A stretch of 33,988 bases of DNA from Chitinophagaceae bacterium (GTDB taxonomy: Bacteria; Bacteroidota; Bacteroidia; Chitinophagales; Chitinophagaceae). Positions 24,717 through 33,376 of this stretch are shown piece after piece. The DNA lies in contig JAHEMN010000021.1 of assembly GCA_024643645.1 (NCBI GenBank), positions 1-33,988 of the forward strand. The letters run 5' to 3'. The translations under genes were made by a program, and so were the position numbers. Position 1 is the stretch's first letter, and every line of letters starts with the position of its first letter. The notes beneath the pieces were generated by a model that saw only the letters and a program-made list of their open reading frames with translations, made no database searches and had not been told where the DNA came from.

Positions 24717-26423
24717 ATGGAGTCATTATTATCTATAAATAATCTTTCCATTGATTTTCATTCAGGCACTACACTAACTCATGCATTAAAAAATGTATCA
24801 GTTACCATTAACCGTGGTGAGATAGTGGCACTTGTCGGAGAATCCGGTTCCGGTAAATCAATTACTGCACTTTCTATTTTACAATTACTACCAACACCAC
24901 CAGCCGAAATATCCTCCGGACAGATCTTCTTTTCTGAAGATGGTGAGCATTCTTTTGATTTATTAAAAAGAAATAGCAGTGAAATACAGAAGATCCGTGG
25001 TAATAAAATTGCCATGATCTTCCAGGAACCAATGACATCTCTCAACCCGGTATTGACCTGTGGCGATCAGGTAATTGAAGCAATTCTATTACATAATAAG
25101 ATCAGTAAGAAAGATGCAAAACAAAAAGCTATTGAATGGTTTGAAAAAGTAAAGCTGCCAAATGCAGTTGCATTACTAAACCGTTATCCGCATCAATTAA
25201 GTGGTGGACAAAAACAGCGGGTAATGATAGCAATGGCTATGTGCAGTGAACCTGCTTTACTTATTTGTGATGAACCTACAACAGCACTGGATGTTACCGT
25301 TCAAAAAACGATCCTTTTATTATTGAAGGAATTACAACAGCAATCCATTATGGGTATTATTTTTATTACCCATGACCTTGGAGTAGTTGCCGAAATTGCC
25401 GACAAGGCAGTTGTAATGTATAAGGGAGAAGTAGTGGAACAAAATTCTGTGACCGAGATATTCTCAAATCCCCAACACCCTTACACAAAAGCCTTATTGG
25501 CTTGCAGACCAGTAAATCATAAAAGAGGAGAAAGATTGCCAATAGTTTCTGATTTTATGGAAGAAAAGATTCATCAAAATGAATATGCTTTTGCAAATGA
25601 AAAAAAACATCATATCTCAGATGAATATATGCTGAAAGTTGAAAATCTTTCTGTCTGGTTTCCATCAAAGAAATCTCTTTTCGGCAAATCACAAGGATTT
25701 ACAAAAGCGGTCAATGATGTTAGTTTCAATTTATTTAAAGGAGAAACATTAGGATTAGTGGGTGAAAGCGGATGTGGTAAGACCACTTTGGGAAGAGCAT
25801 TGCTAAGATTAATTGAACCTACTGCAGGAAAAATAATTTATAACAATATTGACCTGACCGCCAAAAAAAGAGATGAGTTAAGATCCCTAAGAAAAGAGAT
25901 GCAGATCATTTTTCAAGACCCCTACTCGTCCCTTAATCCAAGGATCACTATCGGGTCTGCCATAGCTGAACCCATGAAAGTGCATGGTATGGGTTCATCT
26001 GAAAAAATAAGAAAGGAAAAAGTGAATGCCTTACTGGAAAAAGTTGATCTGAAACCAGAACATTTTAACCGCTACCCGCATGAATTCAGTGGAGGACAAA
26101 GGCAACGAATCGTTATTGCCAGAGCGTTAGCATTAAATCCTTCTTTCATTATTTGTGATGAATCAGTATCAGCTTTAGATGTTAGTGTTCAGGCCCAGGT
26201 ATTGAATCTGCTGAATGATCTTAAAAAAGAATTCGGGTTTACTACGATCTTTATTTCACATGATCTGTCTGTAGTACGATATATCAGTGATCGGATAATG
26301 GTGATGAACAATGGAAGTATTGAGGAATCAGGTGATGCTGATTCTGTTTATTATCATCCAAGTTCAGAATATACAAAAAAGCTGATCGCTTCTATACCTA
26401 AAGGAATAATTACAAATTCTTAA
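24717..26423 (+). CDS. Fused double-ATPase ABC transporter protein, oligopeptide/dipeptide type
   Basis: A 568-residue cytoplasmic ATPase with two complete nucleotide-binding domains in one chain, equivalent to DppD plus DppF (GsiA/YejF layout). Domain 1: Walker A GESGSGKS (41-48), signature LSGGQ (161-165), Walker B LLICDEP (181-187). Domain 2: Walker A GESGCGKT (349-356), signature FSGGQ (457-461), Walker B FIICDES (477-483). Each domain is followed by the oligopeptide-transporter tail ([12 protein letters not shown] at ~254-265 and a shorter [13 protein letters not shown]). No permease or binding-protein gene lies beside it, so its membrane partners must be encoded elsewhere. It overlaps the convergent TraB-family gene by 4 bp. 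Confidence 0.95.
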   Translation: MESLLSINNLSIDFHSGTTLTHALKNVSVTINRGEIVALVGESGSGKSITALSILQLLPTPPAEISSGQIFFSEDGEHSFDLLKRNSSEIQKIRGNKIAMIFQEPMTSLNPVLTCGDQVIEAILLHNKISKKDAKQKAIEWFEKVKLPNAVALLNRYPHQLSGGQKQRVMIAMAMCSEPALLICDEPTTALDVTVQKTILLLLKELQQQSIMGIIFITHDLGVVAEIADKAVVMYKGEVVEQNSVTEIFSNPQHPYTKALLACRPVNHKRGERLPIVSDFMEEKIHQNEYAFANEKKHHISDEYMLKVENLSVWFPSKKSLFGKSQGFTKAVNDVSFNLFKGETLGLVGESGCGKTTLGRALLRLIEPTAGKIIYNNIDLTAKKRDELRSLRKEMQIIFQDPYSSLNPRITIGSAIAEPMKVHGMGSSEKIRKEKVNALLEKVDLKPEHFNRYPHEFSGGQRQRIVIARALALNPSFIICDESVSALDVSVQAQVLNLLNDLKKEFGFTTIFISHDLSVVRYISDRIMVMNNGSIEESGDADSVYYHPSSEYTKKLIASIPKGIITNS

Positions 26424-29400
26424 TAATCGTCTTCCTCATTATCTTTAAAAAAGTTTTTTGCACTCTTTCGCTGTGAATAGAGCAGTTTCTTTAACTCCAG
26501 CTTCAATTGATTCTCAATCGGTGTATCAGTTTTCAACCTTGTATCCAACAAGGCAGTGAATTTATTTTTATTTGTTTGAAAAGATGAAAAGATTGAAACA
26601 GTATTATCATTAGCAGTGGAATCATCAAATTCATACTGAAAAGGATCCTCCGGAACAAGACCAACTACTGCCAACTTCCAACTAACATCGTCTTTTTTAG
26701 CCTTGTATTTATAAAAGTAAATAAACCCATTTTTATTTTTATAAGATGTGCTGAGTTTGTCAATATAGACTATCGAATCCGGTTTATCATATAGTGCTTT
26801 GCCCAACAACTCACTTCTACCAAGATCAATATGATTATTATACTTTTTTGGAAAAATAGCTAACTTCTTTCTATCCTTTAGTTCAGTATATAATTCAAAC
26901 CGATAATCATCAAGGGCAGCAAAATAATTTAGAATTGTATCAGGGTATGGCTTTTTATTTTCGATCAATAATAACAGTGTAGTGTATTTTAACTGCTTGT
27001 CATTTGATCGTAACATTTGTTGTATCAATGATTGTACCGGAGGATTCGTTTCCCAAAATGGCAGTAAAAGTGTTGCATATAAACTCAGATCATCATTTCC
27101 TTTATCTTTTTCATCATCCTCATCTGAAAGTGAAGTTGAATAATTATCGCTTTTACTTTCTTCTGCTTTTTCTATCGATCTCTTTTTTTCAGCAATAGAT
27201 TGTTTCTTTAATTCTTGTTTGGCTTCAAGCAAAAATTTAGAAAAATAGGATTCATAATCTTTGGTATTTACAATACCGCTATCCACCATATTACCTAAAA
27301 TCCGCATAATGCTGCTTTTATAGTCTTCGAGATTCAGCAATGGAAGCAGATCCTTTATAATCGTTTTAGTTAGTTGTAATGAGTCCAGTAATTCATCCAA
27401 AAAACGGCCATTATCAAATAAATATCCTGATCTGTATTTTTTTAACAGATCATATGTTCCATAATCATTGTAGTCGCTTTCCGGAAAATCAAGGACAGGT
27501 GGTTCATTATTAATGATCTCTTTAAATGTGTTATATGCATAAGCTGTTCTTTGTTGCAATAAACTTTCAAGAACAGCATATTGCAACTCTATCGTATCAT
27601 CCAATGCATAGTAGATATCTTTCAGATAATTGGCAGCATCATTAGTTTTGATCTTATCCAGTTTATTGATAAATGCTTTCTTAGTTTCAAGATATTTCTT
27701 TTCATCCCAGTTAAGGCTGGCAATAGCTTTTTTCAAATCCGGAAGATCAGTTGAATCAATTTCAATATTCGCTATATACTTTACCGCCTTTTTATGTTGA
27801 ACAGAATCAGCACTAAAAAAATCACTGAAAAATAGATCTGTTTTTTTAATGAAAGGATTAACCCCTTTAAGTGATTCCTCAGGTGAAAAACTATTATAGA
27901 ATTCTTTGATAAAAGCACTGGGTTCTGTTAAGGTATCTGATTGTGTGATCAATGAAAAACCAACACCATTCTTATAAAAGGCCTTTGTCCAAAATGTTCT
28001 GCTACTTCCGGTATCTGAAACGATTTTTTCCCAAACTTTCATTTTATTTGGCAGCTCTGTTCTTTTCTTCATCCGAACGATCCATGAACTATCTGAATCA
28101 ATTAATGACTCATTATCTTTTTCCATTATTAAACTGTCCTTCGAATAATAATACCTCGGCGACTTATAAAACGATACAAATATTTTTTCGCCGGTACTAT
28201 CATTGCTGATCAATTTGGTCCGATAAATACCGTTTTCTAATAGATCTTTTTCAGTAACATTCTCATCTTCATTAAAATAACTGGTCGATTGCGGAATATT
28301 TAATTTTATCTTTTCTTCTACCGGATAAACAGGTGTTTTAACTGAAAAGTATAGTGAAGTATCATTTTGTTGCCTGGCATTACCATATACAAATGGTTTT
28401 ATCTCGAATGAATTCAAAAATTTTTCCATTTGAATGGATTCCTTCTTTCCATATGCTATTAAAGTATAGTAATGTGGCCCTTGTATTAAGAACCTTGTAT
28501 GAAAAACTCCCCCCTTCTTTTCTCTGTATTTTACATCTAATGCCGGATAGCCATTATAAATTACCTGTTTGCAGCTAATTTGTGAATCAATGAATTCAGA
28601 AGCCCTAAAACTTTCATCCATCAATTTCAGATCGAAAGAGTCTTCCTCTGCAAATCCATAATTATGGATACTTGATTTGATGATACGAAAAAAATTACCC
28701 GATGATTTATCTTCTGCCTCATATATCCAGCTGCCATCATTACCAATATAAGGTTCATGAGGCAGGTCTATTGCAAATCCCCCATAGGAGGGTGAGTATT
28801 TTTTCCAACTGTTATAAGATCCTGTTCCACTATTGTATTCTTTCAATCTAATACTGCCAAAGAATTTATCTGCTTCATCGCCATATTTTATATAATCACC
28901 GTTGCCACTCATTTTAAAAAAAATAATTTCAAAAGGCGTAACAAAAATATTATAGCGTTGCAGATCACCTCTGCGGGTTCTGCTTGTCAGATCAATTCCT
29001 TTGTAACCATTCTTGCTTATTGATTTCTTATCAATAATTTTTCCCGGAACATTCTCATATAAAAGACTATCAATTTTTTTTAATACCATATCCTCACTAT
29101 GATTCCACATCCAGGCGTTTGTCATTATCCTCGTGTACATATAATAACTGCCATTGGCCATATCAGCATATTGCCACTGATCTAGTGATTCATCATCAGA
29201 TATCTTATAAAAAGTGCCAGGTATATTAACTTTCAAAAAACTATCCCGTGAAGATTCAGTATGAAAAGAAACCAGAACCCTGATCCTGTCAATGATATCT
29301 TTTTGCCGGCTTGCCCTTTCACCCATTTTTATGGGTCTCATTTTGTATCCTTTGCTTCTTAATATTTCAATCACACCTCTATCACCCGGCAGGTGTGCCG

Positions 29401-30226
29401 CACCAACACCAACAAACAAAACTGAACCTGACTTTATGATGGAATCAATTGAACCAGCCTGGATCTCATTACGTTGATACAAAAATTTTTCATCAAAAGC
29501 TGCCGACACACTGTTGTATTTATTGATGGAATCCAATTGATCAAGATTGCCTGTACGGTAAGCTTCCTGTAATTTATCAGCAGAATAATCATCAGCCATA
29601 TCATCATAACTTCTTTCCTTCTTGTTCTTATCTTTTGCAGCATCTTTATATGCTTCTGCCATCAATCGCATACTTTCACCATAATCTTCTACACCGGCAA
29701 CTTTTTTACCCCACTTCTTTCCACATTGAAAAATATACATATCCAGATAAGTGTCTTCTTCAAAATCACTTGACTCATTTCCATAGCTCCGGTAAAGCAA
29801 ACTGTTTATTGTTGAAGGATTACTGTATAAAGAATTTTCAATCTTATTGTAGTATTCATAAAATTTAAGTGTGTTAATTGTGAGGTAGTCATTGGGTAAA
29901 GAATTAAGAGCATTGAACAAAGAAAAACTACTGCTTAACCGGCTTCCAACAATTTCATATTTATTCATATCCTCCTGCCAGGTTTCCGGATTTGTTTCTA
30001 ATGCAACCACCTGGGAATTTCTTAAGGCTATATAAAAAGAATCAGGAAGATTAAAAGCCAGTTTGCTACTTACATGCATAGTGCCGATGAGATAAGACGG
30101 CTTCTTAAGTCCATTACCTGTTATTTCCCAAAGCAGACTGGGATATTTCTTATTATTTATAACAGGCTGAGTCGCTGCTGAGAGAAAATAAAATGATATT
30201 AAGATTATAAAATAAATTCGTTTCAT
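26420..30226 (-). CDS. Very large TraB/GumN-family exported protein with C-terminal repeat domains
   Basis: A 1268-residue protein with signal peptide (~1-19). Residues ~28-300 form a TraB/GumN (Tiki-like) domain with all hallmark motifs: LIGTMHVSS (GTMH 48-51), VVALETNP (~73-80) and VGVGAAHLPGDRGV (272-285). Ordinary members end there at about 300 residues. The further ~970 residues contain three related blocks of ~140-155 residues (~320-462, ~476-612, ~626-782), with NGYKGIDL / NGYPALDV as a shared strand, a following 'F....YxxI/L' strand and an 'FFGSI' / 'FLNSF' / 'FYNSF' ending. A helical HEAT-like part (~805-1130) with an acidic linker (~1028-1046) and a basic/acidic tail follow. Tiki-like TraB domains can be metalloproteases; activity here is inference. 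Single gene, divergent from queA. Confidence 0.85.
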   Translation of the reverse strand: MKRIYFIILISFYFLSAATQPVINNKKYPSLLWEITGNGLKKPSYLIGTMHVSSKLAFNLPDSFYIALRNSQVVALETNPETWQEDMNKYEIVGSRLSSSFSLFNALNSLPNDYLTINTLKFYEYYNKIENSLYSNPSTINSLLYRSYGNESSDFEEDTYLDMYIFQCGKKWGKKVAGVEDYGESMRLMAEAYKDAAKDKNKKERSYDDMADDYSADKLQEAYRTGNLDQLDSINKYNSVSAAFDEKFLYQRNEIQAGSIDSIIKSGSVLFVGVGAAHLPGDRGVIEILRSKGYKMRPIKMGERASRQKDIIDRIRVLVSFHTESSRDSFLKVNIPGTFYKISDDESLDQWQYADMANGSYYMYTRIMTNAWMWNHSEDMVLKKIDSLLYENVPGKIIDKKSISKNGYKGIDLTSRTRRGDLQRYNIFVTPFEIIFFKMSGNGDYIKYGDEADKFFGSIRLKEYNSGTGSYNSWKKYSPSYGGFAIDLPHEPYIGNDGSWIYEAEDKSSGNFFRIIKSSIHNYGFAEEDSFDLKLMDESFRASEFIDSQISCKQVIYNGYPALDVKYREKKGGVFHTRFLIQGPHYYTLIAYGKKESIQMEKFLNSFEIKPFVYGNARQQNDTSLYFSVKTPVYPVEEKIKLNIPQSTSYFNEDENVTEKDLLENGIYRTKLISNDSTGEKIFVSFYKSPRYYYSKDSLIMEKDNESLIDSDSSWIVRMKKRTELPNKMKVWEKIVSDTGSSRTFWTKAFYKNGVGFSLITQSDTLTEPSAFIKEFYNSFSPEESLKGVNPFIKKTDLFFSDFFSADSVQHKKAVKYIANIEIDSTDLPDLKKAIASLNWDEKKYLETKKAFINKLDKIKTNDAANYLKDIYYALDDTIELQYAVLESLLQQRTAYAYNTFKEIINNEPPVLDFPESDYNDYGTYDLLKKYRSGYLFDNGRFLDELLDSLQLTKTIIKDLLPLLNLEDYKSSIMRILGNMVDSGIVNTKDYESYFSKFLLEAKQELKKQSIAEKKRSIEKAEESKSDNYSTSLSDEDDEKDKGNDDLSLYATLLLPFWETNPPVQSLIQQMLRSNDKQLKYTTLLLLIENKKPYPDTILNYFAALDDYRFELYTELKDRKKLAIFPKKYNNHIDLGRSELLGKALYDKPDSIVYIDKLSTSYKNKNGFIYFYKYKAKKDDVSWKLAVVGLVPEDPFQYEFDDSTANDNTVSIFSSFQTNKNKFTALLDTRLKTDTPIENQLKLELKKLLYSQRKSAKNFFKDNEEDDY

Positions 30227-30269
30227 AAGTCGATATACTGAGAAAAATGATCGGGTTTTAGAGAATTTA

Positions 30270-30277
30270 CAAATTTA
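30270..30277 (-). promoter_or_regulatory. -7 box for the TraB-family gene
   Basis: On the minus strand TAAATTTG is a perfect TAnnTTTG -7 box, placed 43 bp before the ATG at 30226. No TTG was found at the proper -33 distance, so only the -7 element is claimed. Confidence 0.35.
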
Positions 30278-30391
30278 AGATGCAATAGTGCATAAGAAAG
30301 CATAAAATATTTATGATTTTCAATGCTTTAGACAGCAACTTCTTGTGTATAAGAATATAAAAATTAAATAGGCTTTTGAGAATGAAAAGAT

Positions 30392-30399
30392 TACCTTTG
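30392..30399 (+). promoter_or_regulatory. -7 box for queA and its leader
   Basis: TACCTTTG matches TAnnTTTG perfectly. Transcription would begin near 30404-30406, immediately before the first leader hairpin. A TTTTG at 30374-30378 is too close (13 bp) for a standard -33 box. Confidence 0.45.
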
Positions 30400-30404
30400 C
30401 CAAC

Positions 30405-30515
30405 TTTAAATGCAGTAGCATTGACCAAACCCGGCGCCGTAAGGCCGGATTAGGAATATCCCGGCAACCCAGCCAGGTTTGTGTCAAGACTTAGATGATA
30501 TAAACCCAAATACAC
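30405..30515 (+). ncRNA. Structured queA 5' leader, candidate riboswitch resembling the SAM-I (S-box) clan
   Basis: The ~110 nt between the -7 box and queA fold well. An 11-bp helix pairs 30421-30431 (TTGACCAAACC) with 30476-30487 (GGTTTG, T bulge, GTCAA). Before it, AATGC-AGTA-GCATT (30409-30422) can form a small hairpin. Inside, two helices compete: CCG/GCC..GTAA..GGCCGG (30431-30448, GNRA-type loop) and GCCGGAT/ATCCCGGC (30444-30450 with 30458-30465). CCCGGCAACC (30460-30469), the preceding GGCG...A..GGCC.GAT pattern, an AACC/GGTT hairpin and the later GTGTCAAGAC...AGATGA segment resemble the core of S-box RNAs in the same order. The canonical S-box P1 and P4 are not found. QueA consumes SAM, so SAM sensing is plausible; a preQ1-type aptamer was not recognised. 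Structure is seen; ligand is inference. Confidence 0.55.
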
Positions 30516-31565
30516 ATGAAGCTTTCACAATTCCGTTTCGACCTCCCTTTAAACCTTATTGCACAAAATCCAACAAAACGAAGAGAAGATGCCCGAATGA
30601 TGGTTGTTAATCGTCATACCGGCGAGATCGAAAACAAGCATTTCCGTGATATCATCGATTATTTTGATGACAAGGATTGTTTTGTTGTAAATAACACCAA
30701 AGTATTTCCGGCAAGAATGTATGGTCGTAAAGAAAAAACTGGTGCAAAGATTGAAGTATTCCTTTTAAGGGAATTAAACAGACCTAACCGTTTATGGGAT
30801 GTGATCGTTGACCCGGCCAGAAAGATCCGTGTAGGAAATAAACTATATTTTGGTGATCAGGAAGATCTGGTTGCAGAAGTAATAGATAATACAACAAGCC
30901 GTGGTCGTACAATTCGTTTTCTTTGGGAAGGTTCAGAAGAAGAATTCAGGGCACAATTGGAAAAATTAGGAGAAACTCCGCTTCCGAAATATATTAAACG
31001 CAAACCAGACGAGGAAGATAAAGAGAGATACCAGACTGTATATGCGAAACATGAAGGTGCTGTTGCAGCTCCAACTGCCGGTCTTCATTTTAGCCGGGAG
31101 TTGATCAAACGATTAGAAATAAAAGGGATTCGTTTTGCAGAAGTAACATTGCATACCGGTCTTGGCACTTTCCGTCCGATTGAAGTTGAAGATCTCAGTA
31201 AACATAAAATGGATGCTGAGTATTATCAAATTGATGAAAATGCTTGCAAAATAGTAAACCGTGCAAAAGAATATGGTCATCGTATCTGCTCTGTAGGTAC
31301 AACAACCATGAGAGCAATGGAATCTTCTTTTACCGCAAAGAAATTATTAAAACCTTCTGAAGGCTGGACAAATATGTTCATTCATCCTCCTTATGAGTTT
31401 AATATAGCAGATTCATTAATCACCAATTTTCATTTGCCGAAAACTAGTTTACTGATCATGACCTGTGCATTTGCAGGATATGAACTAACTATGGAAGCTT
31501 ATAAGAAAGCTATTAAAGATAAATATCGCTTCTTCAGTTATGGAGATGCTCTATTAGTTATCTAA
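30516..31565 (+). CDS. queA: S-adenosylmethionine:tRNA ribosyltransferase-isomerase QueA
   Basis: A 349-residue enzyme that moves the ribosyl part of SAM onto 7-aminomethyl-7-deazaguanine in tRNA, giving epoxyqueuosine. Family blocks: [25 protein letters not shown] (~7-31), [29 protein letters not shown] (~56-84), [14 protein letters not shown] (~185-198), [17 protein letters not shown] (~211-227), [10 protein letters not shown] (~264-273) and the C-terminal [11 protein letters not shown]. Length is normal. ATG at 30516 is the first codon of the conserved N-terminus and follows the structured leader by about 28 nt. No other queuosine gene lies nearby. A bidirectional terminator separates it from the convergent DsbA-like gene. 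Confidence 0.97.
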   Translation: MKLSQFRFDLPLNLIAQNPTKRREDARMMVVNRHTGEIENKHFRDIIDYFDDKDCFVVNNTKVFPARMYGRKEKTGAKIEVFLLRELNRPNRLWDVIVDPARKIRVGNKLYFGDQEDLVAEVIDNTTSRGRTIRFLWEGSEEEFRAQLEKLGETPLPKYIKRKPDEEDKERYQTVYAKHEGAVAAPTAGLHFSRELIKRLEIKGIRFAEVTLHTGLGTFRPIEVEDLSKHKMDAEYYQIDENACKIVNRAKEYGHRICSVGTTTMRAMESSFTAKKLLKPSEGWTNMFIHPPYEFNIADSLITNFHLPKTSLLIMTCAFAGYELTMEAYKKAIKDKYRFFSYGDALLVI

Positions 31566-31586
31566 AACTATTTAGTAAAGGAATTA

Positions 31587-31620
31587 AAAAAAGCCCCGCA
31601 TTGCGAGGCTTTTCTTTTTT
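31587..31620. terminator. Bidirectional terminator between queA and the DsbA-like gene
   Basis: AAGCC-c-CGC (31591-31599), ATT loop and GCG-a-GGCTT (31603-31611) form a stem with one C.A mismatch, flanked by an A-run on the left and TTTTCTTTTTT on the right. This layout terminates transcripts from both sides. Confidence 0.85.
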
Positions 31621-31631
31621 ATTAAACTTAT

Positions 31632-32222
31632 TTAAGCTTTTTGTTTTTTCTTAGGTGCTGCTTTTTTTGCCTTGGCCTTGGATTTAGTTTTCTTTAATGC
31701 TGCTTCTATCGCTGCACTAAGATTTGCAAATGTTGGTTTACCACTAACCATTTCATCATTTACAAAAAAAGCAGGAATATCTTTTACACCTCGGTTCCTT
31801 CCTTCTTTAATATCATCCTGTACCTGCCAGCCATAAACTCCGTTTACCAATTCATCAAGGAATTTTTTATTGTTTACACCAGCCTCTTTACTATATAATT
31901 TTAAACTGGTAGTACCAAGATTTCTACGATTAGCAAATAGTACATTGTGCATCTCCCAAAACTTCCCTTCCTGTCCGGCAGCTACAGCAGATTCACTTGC
32001 TTTTAAGCTGCGTTGATGTATCAGCGTTAATGGGAAGTGCCTGAACTGAAACCTGATCTTTCCTTCATAAGCTTCAAGCAATTGCTTTACTATCTCATTT
32101 ACTTTGGCACACTCTTCACTCTCATATTCACCAAACTCAATAAGGGTGACCGGGGCATTAATATCCCCAACAAACATTTCCTCTGGTTCAATGATAATAA
32201 CATCATCTTTTTTAAACGCCAT
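31632..32222 (-). CDS. DsbA-family thioredoxin-fold protein with SEEC site and Lys-rich tail
   Basis: A 196-residue thioredoxin-fold protein of the DsbA/FrnE (Thioredoxin_4) group. The fold is clear: GDINAPVTLIEFGEYESEECAKV (~19-41), FRHFPLTLIHQRSLKASESAVAAGQEGKFWEMHNVLF (~60-96) and GVKDIPAFFVNDEMVSG with the cis-Pro at 150. The usual CxxC becomes S35-E-E-C38, so only one of the two active-site cysteines remains. There is no signal peptide, so it should stay in the cytoplasm. The last ~20 residues (~177-196) contain 11 lysines, like histone H1-type tails, and may bind nucleic acid or acidic partners. It cannot form the usual disulfide; glutathione- or peroxidase-type chemistry, or no redox role, is possible. 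Confidence 0.88.
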   Translation of the reverse strand: MAFKKDDVIIIEPEEMFVGDINAPVTLIEFGEYESEECAKVNEIVKQLLEAYEGKIRFQFRHFPLTLIHQRSLKASESAVAAGQEGKFWEMHNVLFANRRNLGTTSLKLYSKEAGVNNKKFLDELVNGVYGWQVQDDIKEGRNRGVKDIPAFFVNDEMVSGKPTFANLSAAIEAALKKTKSKAKAKKAAPKKKQKA

Positions 32223-32868
32223 TTTTTCTCCTTTTTATTATATCCTCTTCAGAATATTTTATTGTAATATAAATAACAAAATCCCGGCCAATAAGTTGAA
32301 AAACTGGCTTTTATGCCATTAAACTTTGTACCGGAAGCGATGAAGATAATATTTTTTACTACCCTACCAAATACGGTTATCCCATATTTCTTAACACAAT
32401 CACATATCGCTGATATTCAATTATTTAACTAAAATAATTTTAATGCCTTAAAACTTGTAAAACAAACGCAATCAAAATATGAGGAACTACAAAATTGCCA
32501 GTGATAAATTAAGTTTACAACTCCTGCCAATAAGTCGGAAAGTTTGAAAAAACCACTTGGATATCCTTTACAAATGATAATATATAATATTGACATTTAA
32601 CAAGTTAAGTTATTTTTTCAGAGGTTGGAAATGAATAATGATACTAAATGTTGATTCGTTGATCTAAAAAATGGCTCCTACTTTTACATCATCAAAGCAA
32701 AATCAAATTGCTTTTCTACAGGAAAACAAGATCCTGTAATTACATAACAACTACTTGCCCTTTTGTTTGTCCATTTTCAACTACAGTTTGCTGCCTGATA
32801 TTTTTTTGAACACTTTTTTTAACCCTATCTGAACGTTTTAAACCGGGCAGACTAAAACACTTATTATT
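32223..32868. other. 646-bp gap with no supportable gene
   Basis: AT-rich, with no ORF of coding character on either strand outside the shadow of the DsbA-like gene. It holds a 10-bp direct repeat GCCAATAAGT at 32287-32296 and 32526-32535, each followed by G/A-rich sequence, and a possible promoter TTG-17 bp-TACTTTTA (32659-32686). No tRNA or recognised RNA motif was seen. It may carry the promoter and a long leader of the small gene at 32869. Confidence 0.5.
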
Positions 32869-33279
32869 ATGAAAAAGATCTTTTTAAACAACCGCTTAAT
32901 TGCAATTGCATTTATTACACTCTTTTCAATTGGAACTGTAACATCTGTAATGGCCAGTAATTATGATTTTGAAGTACCTGTAGTATTAAAATACATCGGA
33001 CATGTGAAAAATCAACCGATGTTTGAATTGAAATTTTACGGTAATGCTGAACAGAATAGTTTTACAATATTTGTTAAAGATGAATATGGCAATGTCCTTT
33101 ACCGTGAAAATATTAAAGGAGAGACATTTTCAAAAAAATTCACTTTCATAGAAGAAGAGTTAGGTGACATCAGACTCAATTTTGAAGTATTCTGTAATAA
33201 CACTAAAAAGTCAGCTTACTTTGAGGTCAACAGAAATGATCAAATAGTTAAAGACTATTCTGTAGCAATAATAAAATAA
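32869..33279 (+). CDS. Small exported protein of unknown function
   Basis: A 136-residue protein with signal peptide (~1-29, MKKIFLNNRLIAIAFITLF... to VMAS). The mature ~105 residues look like a single beta-sandwich: VVLKYIGHVKNQPMFELKFYGNAEQNSFTIFVKDEYGNVLYRENI, then FSKKFTFIEEELGDIRLNFEVFCN and SAYFEVNRNDQIVKDYSVAIIK. The 'F.v.ikDe.GnvLY.e.i.g..fskkf.f' pattern recurs in short exported Bacteroidota proteins with no assigned function. A perfect terminator follows. Confidence 0.7.
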   Translation: MKKIFLNNRLIAIAFITLFSIGTVTSVMASNYDFEVPVVLKYIGHVKNQPMFELKFYGNAEQNSFTIFVKDEYGNVLYRENIKGETFSKKFTFIEEELGDIRLNFEVFCNNTKKSAYFEVNRNDQIVKDYSVAIIK

Positions 33280-33307
33280 TTAAAACCCATTAAAAACAAA
33301 GAAAAAA

Positions 33308-33340
33308 GCAACACTGGAAATTCCGGTGTTGCTTTTGTTT
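33308..33340 (+). terminator. Intrinsic terminator of the small exported protein gene
   Basis: GCAACAC (33308-33314) pairs with GTGTTGC (33326-33332); inside are a T.G wobble and GG/CC around an AAATT loop. TTTTGTTTT follows. The A-run before the stem may also allow function on the minus strand. Confidence 0.85.
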
Positions 33341-33376
33341 TAGCATAGCAGACTTTTATGCTTAGTTATATTAAAA

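Noticed and set aside
30421-30515. preQ1-I riboswitch before queA
   Set aside because: The leader is too long and lacks a recognisable compact preQ1-I pattern (short stem-loop with A-rich tail); the motifs present resemble S-box RNAs instead.
32671-32739. 22-codon ORF in the large gap
   Set aside because: Too short, no ribosome-binding or signal-peptide character, no recognisable similarity.
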